A DNA stretch of 14,314 bases from the NCBI GenBank assembly GCA_023253435.1, contig JALRGJ010000018.1, positions 1 through 14,314 on the forward strand, written 5' to 3'. This document shows, piece by piece, positions 6,541-13,075 of the stretch. Source of the stretch: Ilumatobacteraceae bacterium (GTDB lineage Bacteria; Actinomycetota; Acidimicrobiia; Acidimicrobiales; Ilumatobacteraceae). The notes under the pieces are model-generated. The model was not told where the DNA came from, made no database searches, and worked only from the letters and a program-made list of their open reading frames with translations. Both the position numbers and the translations under genes were made by a program. Each line of letters opens with the position of its first letter. The stretch's first letter is position 1.

Positions 6541-7026
6541 TTATTCCCCCGAAATGGCAGAAACCGTCCACTCAAGTAACCAACCCAAATATCCGTAGAG
6601 CTGCCACTGATCAAATTGGGGGTCATCTTCCTCAATTTGGTCAAAGTCATCAGATTCTGAAACATCAAGGACAGATCCAAGAACCAGGCGCAAACTGTTG
6701 AGAACACTGGCAAATGCCATTGCCTGTTGCTCAGAAATTGGGGAATCTGAGGAGAGAACCGTCCGAACGGTCTCAATGGAGGCGGCTCGAGATTGCGCCA
6801 ATTCATCAGCCATATATTTCTGATATTCAGCGTTGAGGTCGGGATTGGCGTTGTAGGCAACGGGGAAAAGTCTGGTGAGATCTTCATTTTTGGGTCCGTC
6901 GGCCAAGAGGGCCTGCAACTGATCCACGAAATTGAGAAGCGCATGTCGTTCATGATCTTCAAGGTTGATGGAAAATGTTCCATCAACAGATCGATGAACG
7001 GGTCCTTCTTCTCGGCGTCGTCTCAT
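6541..7026 (-). CDS. DUF2017 family protein
   Basis: 161 residues, acidic apart from the N-terminal MRRRREEG, mostly helical, no signal or membrane segment. It has the features I associate with the actinobacterial DUF2017 family: a basic start, an LLNFVDQLQALLAD helix, RLFPVAYNANPDLNAEYQKYMADEL, and a C-terminal YGYLGWLLEWTVSAISG. Function is not known. In actinobacteria this family commonly sits directly after clpS, as here. ATG at 7026 overlaps the clpS stop (ATGA), which is why this start was taken over an in-frame one 24 bases upstream. The constant pairing suggests, but does not prove, a link to ClpS or Clp proteolysis. Confidence 0.85.
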   Translation of the reverse strand: MRRRREEGPVHRSVDGTFSINLEDHERHALLNFVDQLQALLADGPKNEDLTRLFPVAYNANPDLNAEYQKYMADELAQSRAASIETVRTVLSSDSPISEQQAMAFASVLNSLRLVLGSVLDVSESDDFDQIEEDDPQFDQWQLYGYLGWLLEWTVSAISGE

Positions 7027-7334
7027 GATTCCTGTTCCATCGTTGCCCATAGTCCGTGCTCATGAAGTCTGAAAACATCTAGTTCTGCACGCTCGCGAGT
7101 GCCACTTGAGACAACAGCTCGTCCTTTTTCATGAACGTCCATCATCAGTGCGTCGGCTTTCTCTTTTGAGTAGCCAAAAAGCTTTTGGAAAATGAGCGAG
7201 ACATACGACATCAGATTGATGGGGTCATTCCACACAAGTACGAGCCAGGGCTTTTGAGGCTCGACGCTTTCATCCACTTGTTCCGCGAGGTCTGGCTGGG
7301 CCACCTGGGAAAAGGGGGGAGTGGTAACTGGCAC
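7023..7334 (-). CDS. clpS: ATP-dependent Clp protease adaptor ClpS
   Basis: Adaptor that recognises bulky N-terminal residues (the N-degron pathway) and hands substrates to ClpC or ClpA with ClpP in the cytoplasm. 103 residues, usual size: a flexible N-terminal tail of about 28 residues, then the core PWLVLVWNDPINLMSYV. Asn36 and Asp37 match the residues of E. coli ClpS that hold the substrate alpha-amino group. VHEKGRAVV follows (His68, also a pocket residue), and then RLHEHGLWATME. The start is GTG at 7334; there is no good ribosome binding site, and a GTG ten codons on is possible, so the tail length is uncertain. Divergent from ctaB; overlaps the DUF2017 gene by four bases. Confidence 0.92.
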   Translation of the reverse strand: MPVTTPPFSQVAQPDLAEQVDESVEPQKPWLVLVWNDPINLMSYVSLIFQKLFGYSKEKADALMMDVHEKGRAVVSSGTRERAELDVFRLHEHGLWATMEQES

Positions 7335-7391
7335 AGAAACATTCTGCTGCCGATTGGTCGTTGTTGCATACCCCCCATACGATGAATAACC
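7335..7391. promoter_or_regulatory. Divergent clpS/ctaB promoter region
   Basis: Only 57 bp separate the two GTG start codons. On the plus strand TTGGTC (7354-7359) and TACGAT (7378-7383), 18 bp apart, would start transcription near 7390, almost at the ctaB GTG. On the minus strand CAGAAT (7341-7346) lies six bases before the clpS GTG. No ribosome binding site precedes either gene, so both messages may be leaderless or nearly so. Motif-based inference. Confidence 0.3.
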
Positions 7392-8327
7392 GTGCCACTC
7401 AATGTCCGACCCGTCGTCCCCTCGCGATTAGCGAAACGTGGCGGACATGAATCGGGGCGAGCACCATCATCTGTCATTGGTGGATACATCGCACTCACAA
7501 AACCACGCATTATTGAGCTGTTACTGATCACAACAATTCCCACAATGGTGTTGGCAGAGGGTGGTTGGCCCAGCATCGGTTTGATGATTGTCACTTTGAT
7601 TGGCGGGTCGTTAGCGGCAGGTGGCGCAAATGCCATCAATATGTTCATCGATCGAGACATAGATGCATTGATGGAACGTACGAAAACTCGTCCGCTGGTG
7701 ACGGGTCTTATTGCGCCAAGAAATGCGTTGGTTTTCGCAATTTCTCTTGAGATTGTTGCATTTGCAGTGTTGTGGGCTGGCGCAAATCTGTTGTCCGGAC
7801 TGTTGGCGTTGTCTGCAACGTTCTTCTATGTTTTTGTGTATTCCTTGTGGTTGAAGCGCACGAGTAAACAAAACATCGTGATTGGTGGTGCAGCAGGTGC
7901 GGTTCCAGTACTTGTTGGTTGGGCTGCCGTGACGAACTCTTTGGGCTGGACTCCCTGGTTGTTGTTTCTTCTGATATTTCTCTGGACGCCTCCACATTTC
8001 TGGGCACTGGCCATTAAGCACTCTGATGACTACAAGGCGGCCGGAGTTCCTATGCTTCCCGTGGTGGAGACACCCAAAAAGGTGCTGGCCGCCATGGTGG
8101 AGTACACCGTCGCCCTGGTGATCTGCAGTCTGGTAGTGATCCCTGTGGCCAACATGGGCTGGGTGTATTGCGTCACAGCCGTGATTCTGGGAGCCACCTT
8201 TTTGTGGGGCACAATTGCACTAAGTCGGTCCTCAAGCCCCTCATCGGCCATGAGACTGTTCTCTTTCTCCATCTCCTACATTTCCGTGCTCTTTGTGGCA
8301 ATCACCGTGGATGTTCTTGTCCGCTAA
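7392..8327 (+). CDS. ctaB: Protoheme IX farnesyltransferase (heme O synthase)
   Basis: Adds a farnesyl group to heme B to make heme O, the precursor of heme A for aa3/caa3 oxidases; integral membrane UbiA-type prenyltransferase. 311 residues. A short cytoplasmic N-tail is followed by YIALTKPRIIELLLITTIPTM and about eight to nine membrane segments. The first Asp-rich prenyl-diphosphate motif is NMFIDRDID (residues 83-91) followed by RTKTRPL. The second is SDDYKAAGVPMLPVV (from about 211). Start is GTG 7392; an in-frame TGA at 7383 rules out anything earlier. Its place at the head of the oxidase genes fits supply of heme for the enzyme encoded downstream. No heme A synthase (ctaA) is in the window. 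Confidence 0.95.
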   Translation: MPLNVRPVVPSRLAKRGGHESGRAPSSVIGGYIALTKPRIIELLLITTIPTMVLAEGGWPSIGLMIVTLIGGSLAAGGANAINMFIDRDIDALMERTKTRPLVTGLIAPRNALVFAISLEIVAFAVLWAGANLLSGLLALSATFFYVFVYSLWLKRTSKQNIVIGGAAGAVPVLVGWAAVTNSLGWTPWLLFLLIFLWTPPHFWALAIKHSDDYKAAGVPMLPVVETPKKVLAAMVEYTVALVICSLVVIPVANMGWVYCVTAVILGATFLWGTIALSRSSSPSSAMRLFSFSISYISVLFVAITVDVLVR

Positions 8328-8412
8328 AAGGCGCAATTGCACTAACTATTGGCTTCTCGGGGATTAGCCCTCGGACTAGGGGGTGTGGATAGTGTTGAGG
8401 TGTTACATCTAG

Positions 8413-8449
8413 GCGAACTCGCCCCGAAGGTTCGCAAGAACCATCGGGG
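8413..8449 (+). promoter_or_regulatory. Structured leader of the CoxI-like gene with competing stems
   Basis: Two stems share the same bases. Stem A pairs GCGAAC (8413-8418) with GTTCGC (8430-8435). Stem B pairs CCCCGA-A-GGTTC (8422-8433) with GAACC-A-TCGGGG (8438-8449), eleven pairs and one A-A mismatch closed by a GCAA loop. They cannot form together. No T-run follows stem B, so it is not an ordinary terminator. GGGAGA (8457-8462) is the likely ribosome binding site of the next gene, and ACCATCGG occurs twice (8441-8448 and 8462-8469), giving a further pairing choice near it. A regulatory role is inference. Confidence 0.4.
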
Positions 8450-8472
8450 TGTCTGTGGGAGACCATCGGAAA

Positions 8473-10086
8473 ATGACCACCATCGACACTCAAGTCGGCG
8501 CAACGACGCAGGGAACTGTCCCGTCGTTCGTCACTGCTACAGGCCACTGGGTGACCAGCGCTGATCACAAAAAGATCGGACGCTTGTTCATCGGCTGGTC
8601 GCTCATTCATGCAATTGAAGTTGCTGTTATTGGAGCTCTTTTTGGCTTTGAACGCATCAGCCCATCTCACATGCAGATCTTGAATGGCGATTCCATTATT
8701 CAGTTAGACGCTTACTACAACCATCTTTTGGTGCTCGGAACTCTTGCTCCGCTGCTTCTGGGTATTGCGATTGCAGTTGTTCCGATGCAAGTTGGTTCAA
8801 AAGCCATTTCATTCCCACGTCTTGCTCAATTTTCATTCTGGTCATGGTTGTTCGGAAGTGGACTCGTCCTTGTCTCCATTCTGGGTAACGGTGGCCCTGG
8901 TGGTGGTAATGCAGACATGGTCGATCTGTATCTGCTGGGCGTGGCCACAGTGTGTGTTGCTTTGATTGCTGGCAGTGTTTCTGTGGCAACAACAGTGCTC
9001 ACTTCTCGTGCCCCTGGCATGCAACTGGACATCATTCCTTCATTTTCTTGGTCTGCGCTTGTTGGCTCCATTGCAACGTTGCTCAGCTTGCCCGTAGCAA
9101 TTGGAACAATCATTTATCTTTATGTAGATCACGAGCACGCAAAGGTTGCATTCGATGGCAACAGCGGCGTTTCCAAGTGGCTCGGATGGGTGCTCACCAC
9201 TCCACAGATTTTTGTGTTTGTAGTGATGGCCTTGGGTGTTTTGGCCGAAGTTGCTCCAGTAACAGCTCGTACCCGTCAGCCTCAGCGCGCAGCAGTTCTT
9301 GTTGGTTTGGCGTTGGTTACCACTGCCGTCCTTGGTGCGGTCACTCAAACATCTCACATGCTCGATACGAGCGGTTCTGGTTCAGACACCATCAAGAGTG
9401 CCATCTTCTTCCTTCTCTTTAATGGTTTGCCCTTGCTTGGTGTGGTTGCTTCTGTTGCAGTGGCATTGTTGTCATTTAAAGATGGTTCACCAAGCGTGAA
9501 TGCTCCATTTGGCGCAGCTTTGTTGGGCGCATTCATGGTTCTTCTTGGCGCACTCAGCAGTTTCATTGCTCACATCACATCTGTTGACGTAGCAGGGACA
9601 ACATTTGCCGAGGGTACGACGCTCGCAATTGTGTATGGCAGCGTGCTCGCTTCTGTGGGCGCTCTTACATACTGGGCACCAAAATTGTGGGGAGTTGTGC
9701 TTCCCGATCAGAAAGTTCTTGGTGTCGCTGCACTCGGAACAATCGGAACCGTGCTTGCAGCTCTGCCTCTCTTCATCGCTGGATTTCAAAAGCAGCCCAA
9801 AGGTGCAGCGTTTGGATTTGATTACGACGGGCCCATCGCTCTCTGGAACTTGATCTCTGGAATTGGCTCGCTGCTCGTCGTTGTTTCTGTTCTTGGCTTC
9901 ATTGGTCTGTTGGTCAAAGAAGTTCGTTCTGGTGCACAAGCTCCGGACGATCCATGGAATGCACACACACTTGAGTGGTCTATTCCTTCACCTGCTCCAA
10001 CAAACAATTTTGCTGAGTTACCAAAAGTGTTCTCAAGCGAACCATTGCTCGATGCAAAACCAGCTCATCAGGAGGTGGGATCATGA
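8473..10086 (+). CDS. Cytochrome c oxidase subunit I homologue lacking metal ligands
   Basis: 537 residues, close to CoxI length, with about twelve membrane segments. Kinship to CoxI is clear by comparison with ctaD in this window: DHKKIG (31-36), PMQVGSKAISFPRL for PLQIGARDVAFPRL, SRAPGM for MRAPGM, SFSW for VFTW, TPQIFVFVVMALGVLAEVAP for HPEVYVLILPAFGIISEVLP, and YWAPKLWG. The catalytic residues are gone. GHPEVY is TTPQIF (242-247), losing the CuB His and the cross-linked Tyr. AHHMF is TSHML, keeping one His (295). HFHY is AIVY (385-388), losing the heme a3 and one heme a ligand. The MHATT motif of helix II is absent; only His84 lies nearby. So it cannot reduce oxygen in the known way; a structural or assembly role in the oxidase is inferred. 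ATG 8473 follows GGGAGA. Its stop overlaps the next gene. Confidence 0.88.
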   Translation: MTTIDTQVGATTQGTVPSFVTATGHWVTSADHKKIGRLFIGWSLIHAIEVAVIGALFGFERISPSHMQILNGDSIIQLDAYYNHLLVLGTLAPLLLGIAIAVVPMQVGSKAISFPRLAQFSFWSWLFGSGLVLVSILGNGGPGGGNADMVDLYLLGVATVCVALIAGSVSVATTVLTSRAPGMQLDIIPSFSWSALVGSIATLLSLPVAIGTIIYLYVDHEHAKVAFDGNSGVSKWLGWVLTTPQIFVFVVMALGVLAEVAPVTARTRQPQRAAVLVGLALVTTAVLGAVTQTSHMLDTSGSGSDTIKSAIFFLLFNGLPLLGVVASVAVALLSFKDGSPSVNAPFGAALLGAFMVLLGALSSFIAHITSVDVAGTTFAEGTTLAIVYGSVLASVGALTYWAPKLWGVVLPDQKVLGVAALGTIGTVLAALPLFIAGFQKQPKGAAFGFDYDGPIALWNLISGIGSLLVVVSVLGFIGLLVKEVRSGAQAPDDPWNAHTLEWSIPSPAPTNNFAELPKVFSSEPLLDAKPAHQEVGS

Positions 10087-10688
10087 CCTTGGCATTGCCA
10101 GCTGCTCCCCAGCAATCACCACGTCGTCAAACGTTGGTAGCAACAGCACTTGTTGCTGCCTCGGCAGCAATGCTCATGGCCGGAATGTTGGCCATGTGGT
10201 TGAAGTTCCGTGCGGGTGCCCCTACCCGTGAATCTTCTGATGGTCTCAAAATCATCAAGGACTGGATGCCCAAAGACGTCACTATTCCTGAAGTGGCCGC
10301 AAACACCATGTTTGTTACCTTCCCAGTTGCTGCACTGATGGCTCAGTGGGCGGTGTATTGCGCAAAGCGCAAAGACTCGCAACACAGATCATTAGCACTT
10401 GCAATTGTTGCTGTTATCGGTCTCGCCATTGTGAATGCTCAAGTAGCTGTGTATGCACAAATGGAAATTGGTCTTGCAGATGGTGCTTTCCAAACAATGT
10501 TTTATGCAATCACCGGAACCATGTTGCTCTTAGTAGCTGGTGGAGTTGCATTCACACTTGTTGCGCTTTTCCGTTCCGTAGGCGGGCGAGATGATGATCA
10601 ACAAGTCATTTCTGCGCACGCGTTGTATTGGTATTCCCTCACGGCGATCTTTACCGCCATGTGGTTCGTTGTATACGTGCAGAAGTAG
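10083..10688 (+). CDS. Cytochrome c oxidase subunit III-like membrane protein
   Basis: 201 residues with five membrane segments (about 17-40, 70-88, 100-120, 135-157, 178-198), the usual layout of short CoxIII proteins. Similarity lies in PEVAANTMFVTFPVAALMAQWAV (helix 2), the FYAITGTMLLLVAGG stretch that matches FFxLTGFHGLHVxxG, and the C-terminal ALYWYSLTAIFTAMWFVVYV that matches LYWHFVDxVWxxxFxxxYL. Both His of TGFHGLHV and the His and Asp of YWHFVD are replaced (Thr146, Leu149 or nearby; Tyr184; Thr187), so this is a divergent CoxIII. Strong ribosome binding site GGAGG at 10071-10075, and a four-base overlap with the CoxI-like gene, point to equal co-translation and probably a complex of the two. 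Exact role unknown. Confidence 0.8.
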   Translation: MTLALPAAPQQSPRRQTLVATALVAASAAMLMAGMLAMWLKFRAGAPTRESSDGLKIIKDWMPKDVTIPEVAANTMFVTFPVAALMAQWAVYCAKRKDSQHRSLALAIVAVIGLAIVNAQVAVYAQMEIGLADGAFQTMFYAITGTMLLLVAGGVAFTLVALFRSVGGRDDDQQVISAHALYWYSLTAIFTAMWFVVYVQK

Positions 10689-10694
10689 GAAATC

Positions 10695-11819
10695 ATGTTT
10701 ACACCAGGCTCCAAATACTTCGTCGGTCTCACAGGATTATCGCTTGTTGCGGCAATCCTGTATGCCTTTCTTGTGAACCCCAATGACCTTGGCTCTATTG
10801 CGCTTCTCGGAGTTGCAGTTGCTGCTGGCTTGATTGCAGGTTTTGCATTCCTCACTCGCGACGGTGATACCGAGTCCGCAACTGAATCTGTAGCTGCTAA
10901 CGCAGAAGTACCTACTCCGTCATTTTGGCCAATCGTGTTTGCATTGGGTGCAGCACTCACACTTTTGGGTCTTGCTACCAACGCAATTGTTTTTGTTGTT
11001 GGCCTGGGTGTACTCGTAGGTGGCGGACTTGAGTGGACGATTCAGAACTGGGCAGATCGTGCGTCAGCTGACGGAAGGTACAACTCAGAAGTTCGTGCTC
11101 GCGCAATTGGCGCTCTCGACTATCCAGGTTTGGCTGCAGTTGCACTTGGTGTCATTGCCTACTTGTTCTCTCGCATCATGTTGACTGCTAGCAAATCAGG
11201 TGCAGCGGTGATCTTCATTGTGGTTGCTGCAGCGGTGCTAGTTGTTGGTGTTCTCATTTCAACAAAACCTGCATTCCGTGGCCGCGCCTCATTGCTAGTC
11301 ACAACATTTGCGGCTGTTCTTCTGGCCGGTGCCGGTATTGCAAGTGCAATTAACGGAGAGCGTTCAGAGTTGGCAGTAGTGGCAGAAGAAAAGCCATACT
11401 CAGCATCACATCGTGAGTGCGGAGAAGAAGCATCTGATCACTACGACAAGCATGCAGGCAACCGGGTGTCCTCGCGTTCTGCAGTGATAGCCACCGTCAT
11501 TGTTGAAGATGGCAAGTTGTATGCCCAAATGATTGGCCTGAAAGACAAGCTCAACACCGTGAGCGTTCCTCGTTCAAATGTCACAAATATTCTGTTCCGC
11601 AACTTGGATAAAGAGGAATACCGTTTGGTCGCAAACCTCGGTACACGCACAGTTGCAGGGACGGACGTAGTGGAAAAAATTGGTACTTGCACACAGCTTG
11701 CTGGTGAGAACCAAGAGCAATTGTTAACAATCAACATCCCTAAATCATCTTCTGCGGAAAACAAGTACTCATTTGAAGTACCTGGCATTGAGGGCAAAAT
11801 CGAAGTGGTCGTACCGTGA
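10695..11819 (+). CDS. Seven-helix membrane protein with C-terminal cupredoxin-like domain
   Basis: 374 residues. Seven hydrophobic segments are visible (about 8-25, 33-53, 76-93, 95-112, 146-165, 172-190, 199-218). After the last comes a soluble tail of about 150 residues, predicted outside the membrane. Helices 3-4, FWPIVFALGAALTLLGLATN onward to GGLEWTIQNWADRAS, recall the small subunit IV (CtaF) of actinobacterial oxidases. The tail has a cupredoxin-like ending (NVTNILFRNLDKEEYRLV, LLTINIPK, YSFEVPGIEGKIEVVVP) but no copper-ligand set; it carries two cysteines, Cys242 and Cys332, that might form a disulfide. I do not recognise a named family. It starts 6 bp after the CoxIII-like gene and ends overlapping the ctaC region, so it most likely belongs to the oxidase assembly. 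Confidence 0.75.
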   Translation: MFTPGSKYFVGLTGLSLVAAILYAFLVNPNDLGSIALLGVAVAAGLIAGFAFLTRDGDTESATESVAANAEVPTPSFWPIVFALGAALTLLGLATNAIVFVVGLGVLVGGGLEWTIQNWADRASADGRYNSEVRARAIGALDYPGLAAVALGVIAYLFSRIMLTASKSGAAVIFIVVAAAVLVVGVLISTKPAFRGRASLLVTTFAAVLLAGAGIASAINGERSELAVVAEEKPYSASHRECGEEASDHYDKHAGNRVSSRSAVIATVIVEDGKLYAQMIGLKDKLNTVSVPRSNVTNILFRNLDKEEYRLVANLGTRTVAGTDVVEKIGTCTQLAGENQEQLLTINIPKSSSAENKYSFEVPGIEGKIEVVVP

Positions 11820-11844
11820 GTAGTCATCAGTCATCCCATGCATC

Positions 11845-11848
11845 GGAG
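11845..11848 (+). promoter_or_regulatory. Ribosome binding site fixing the ctaC start
   Basis: GGAG with AAAGTA before ATG 11855. It favours this ATG over the in-frame GTG at 11816, which would overlap the previous stop but has no such site. The block TCGGAGAAA is repeated before ctaD (13064-13072). Confidence 0.6.
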
Positions 11849-11854
11849 AAAGTA

Positions 11855-13063
11855 ATGGAATCCAGAAACGTGAAGTCATCGCGTCGTCGTCTGGTTGCCT
11901 CAGTGAGCGCTATTGCTGCCGCTGTTGTTCTTGCAGGTTGTGCCAAGAACGCGCCACAGGACACTTTCCAACCAAAGGGCGCTAATGCCCAAATGATTCA
12001 GGATCTACAAGTCATTGTGTTCCCCATTGCGGGCGTTGTGGGTGTGATTGTGTTGGCTCTCGCCGGCTACATCTTCTATCGCTTCCGTGATCGTGGGCAG
12101 GCAATTCCTGTGCAGTCACATGGAAAGCCAGTTGTGGAAATCACACTCACCATTATTCCTGCACTCATTTTGAGTGTTGTTGGTGTTTTCACGTTCCGCA
12201 CCATTTTTGATCTGGCAGAAACTAAAGACACTGAGATGATCATCAACGTCACTGGTCAGCAGTGGTGGTGGGAGTACGACTACCCAACACAAGAGGGAAT
12301 CAGTCAGCCCATCATTACTTCGGGTCAATTAGTGATTCCTGTTGGAACCAAAGTTCTCCTTCGTGAAACCAGCCGCGACGTTATTCACTCCTACTGGATT
12401 CCTGCACTGAACGGAAAGAAAGACGCCGTTCCCGGTCGAATCCATTTGCTTCGACTTGAGGCAGACAAGCCAGGTATTTACGCCGGGCAATGCACCGAAT
12501 TCTGTGGTTTGTCTCACGCCAACATGCGTATGGAGACAGTGGCACTCTCAAAGGCTGATTTTGCTAAGTGGGTAGCAAATCAACAAAAGGCGTATGTATC
12601 ACCTGCTGAAGGCACAAAAGCAAAAGAAGGCGAAGCTGTTTTCTTAAACCAGTGCTCTCGTTGTCACCAAGTGAATGGCATTAAAGATGCAAACGGTAAA
12701 GCAGTGATTTCTGCTCCGGATGAAAATGTGTATTCAGGTGCAGCACCCAACTTGTCACACCTCATGTCCCGCAACACTTTTGCGGGAGCAATGTTTGACC
12801 TTGTTATCGACAAGTGTCGTGACGATGTGTGGAATGCATCATCTGAAGAGTTTGGTGCCAAGTATTTGGCTGGTGTTTCCAGCGATTGCTTGAACCAAAA
12901 AGATCTACGCGCATGGTTGCGCAATGCACCGGGTATGAAACCCATGTATGCAGACCCTGCCAAACTTGAAAAATCAAATGGCTTATACCGAGGAATGCCA
13001 AACCTTGGTCTGACCGAGGACGACATCGACAAACTCGTTGCCTACCTCATCACCCTGAAGTGA
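11855..13063 (+). CDS. ctaC: Cytochrome c oxidase subunit II with fused cytochrome c (caa3 type)
   Basis: Takes electrons from the respiratory chain through a fused heme c and the CuA centre and passes them to subunit I. 402 residues. The signal ends LAGC (Cys29), so it is a lipoprotein. Two membrane helices follow (about 49-72 and 92-112), then QQWWWEYDYP. The cupredoxin domain holds the complete CuA set: His178, Cys213, Glu215, Cys217, His221, Met224 (GQCTEFCGLSHANM). The C-terminal cytochrome c domain has CSRCH (267-271) and axial Met381 in GMPNLGL. The stretch between heme site and Met is long and carries two more cysteines (CRDDVW, SSDC). ATG 11855 was chosen for its ribosome binding site; a GTG at 11816 would add 13 residues to the signal. 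Followed 12 bp later by ctaD. Confidence 0.96.
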   Translation: MESRNVKSSRRRLVASVSAIAAAVVLAGCAKNAPQDTFQPKGANAQMIQDLQVIVFPIAGVVGVIVLALAGYIFYRFRDRGQAIPVQSHGKPVVEITLTIIPALILSVVGVFTFRTIFDLAETKDTEMIINVTGQQWWWEYDYPTQEGISQPIITSGQLVIPVGTKVLLRETSRDVIHSYWIPALNGKKDAVPGRIHLLRLEADKPGIYAGQCTEFCGLSHANMRMETVALSKADFAKWVANQQKAYVSPAEGTKAKEGEAVFLNQCSRCHQVNGIKDANGKAVISAPDENVYSGAAPNLSHLMSRNTFAGAMFDLVIDKCRDDVWNASSEEFGAKYLAGVSSDCLNQKDLRAWLRNAPGMKPMYADPAKLEKSNGLYRGMPNLGLTEDDIDKLVAYLITLK

Positions 13064-13075
13064 TCGGAGAAAACC

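Noticed and set aside
6459..6701. Plus-strand open frame over the tRNA-Glu end and the DUF2017 gene
   Set aside because: It overlaps a tRNA and a well-supported gene on the other strand, and its translation has no family features.
8212..8345. Direct repeat CAATTGCACTAA at 8212-8223 and 8334-8345
   Set aside because: Only 12 bases, one copy inside ctaB coding sequence; no sign of recombination or an insertion between them.
8422..8449. Rho-independent terminator after ctaB
   Set aside because: The stem is strong but is followed by TGTCTGTGG, not a T-run, so it is described as a leader structure.
8696..9966. Several open frames antisense or in other frames within the CoxI-like gene
   Set aside because: Their products are low-complexity or Cys/His-rich mistranslations; the frame with CoxI motifs is clearly the coding one.
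8473..10086. CoxI-like gene as a pseudogene
   Set aside because: Full length, no internal stop, conserved non-catalytic CoxI motifs, and translational overlap with the next gene argue for a functional protein.
11816..11854. GTG start for ctaC overlapping the previous stop
   Set aside because: The overlap is attractive, but ATG 11855 has a clear ribosome binding site matching that of ctaD and gives a normal lipoprotein signal; kept only as an alternative.
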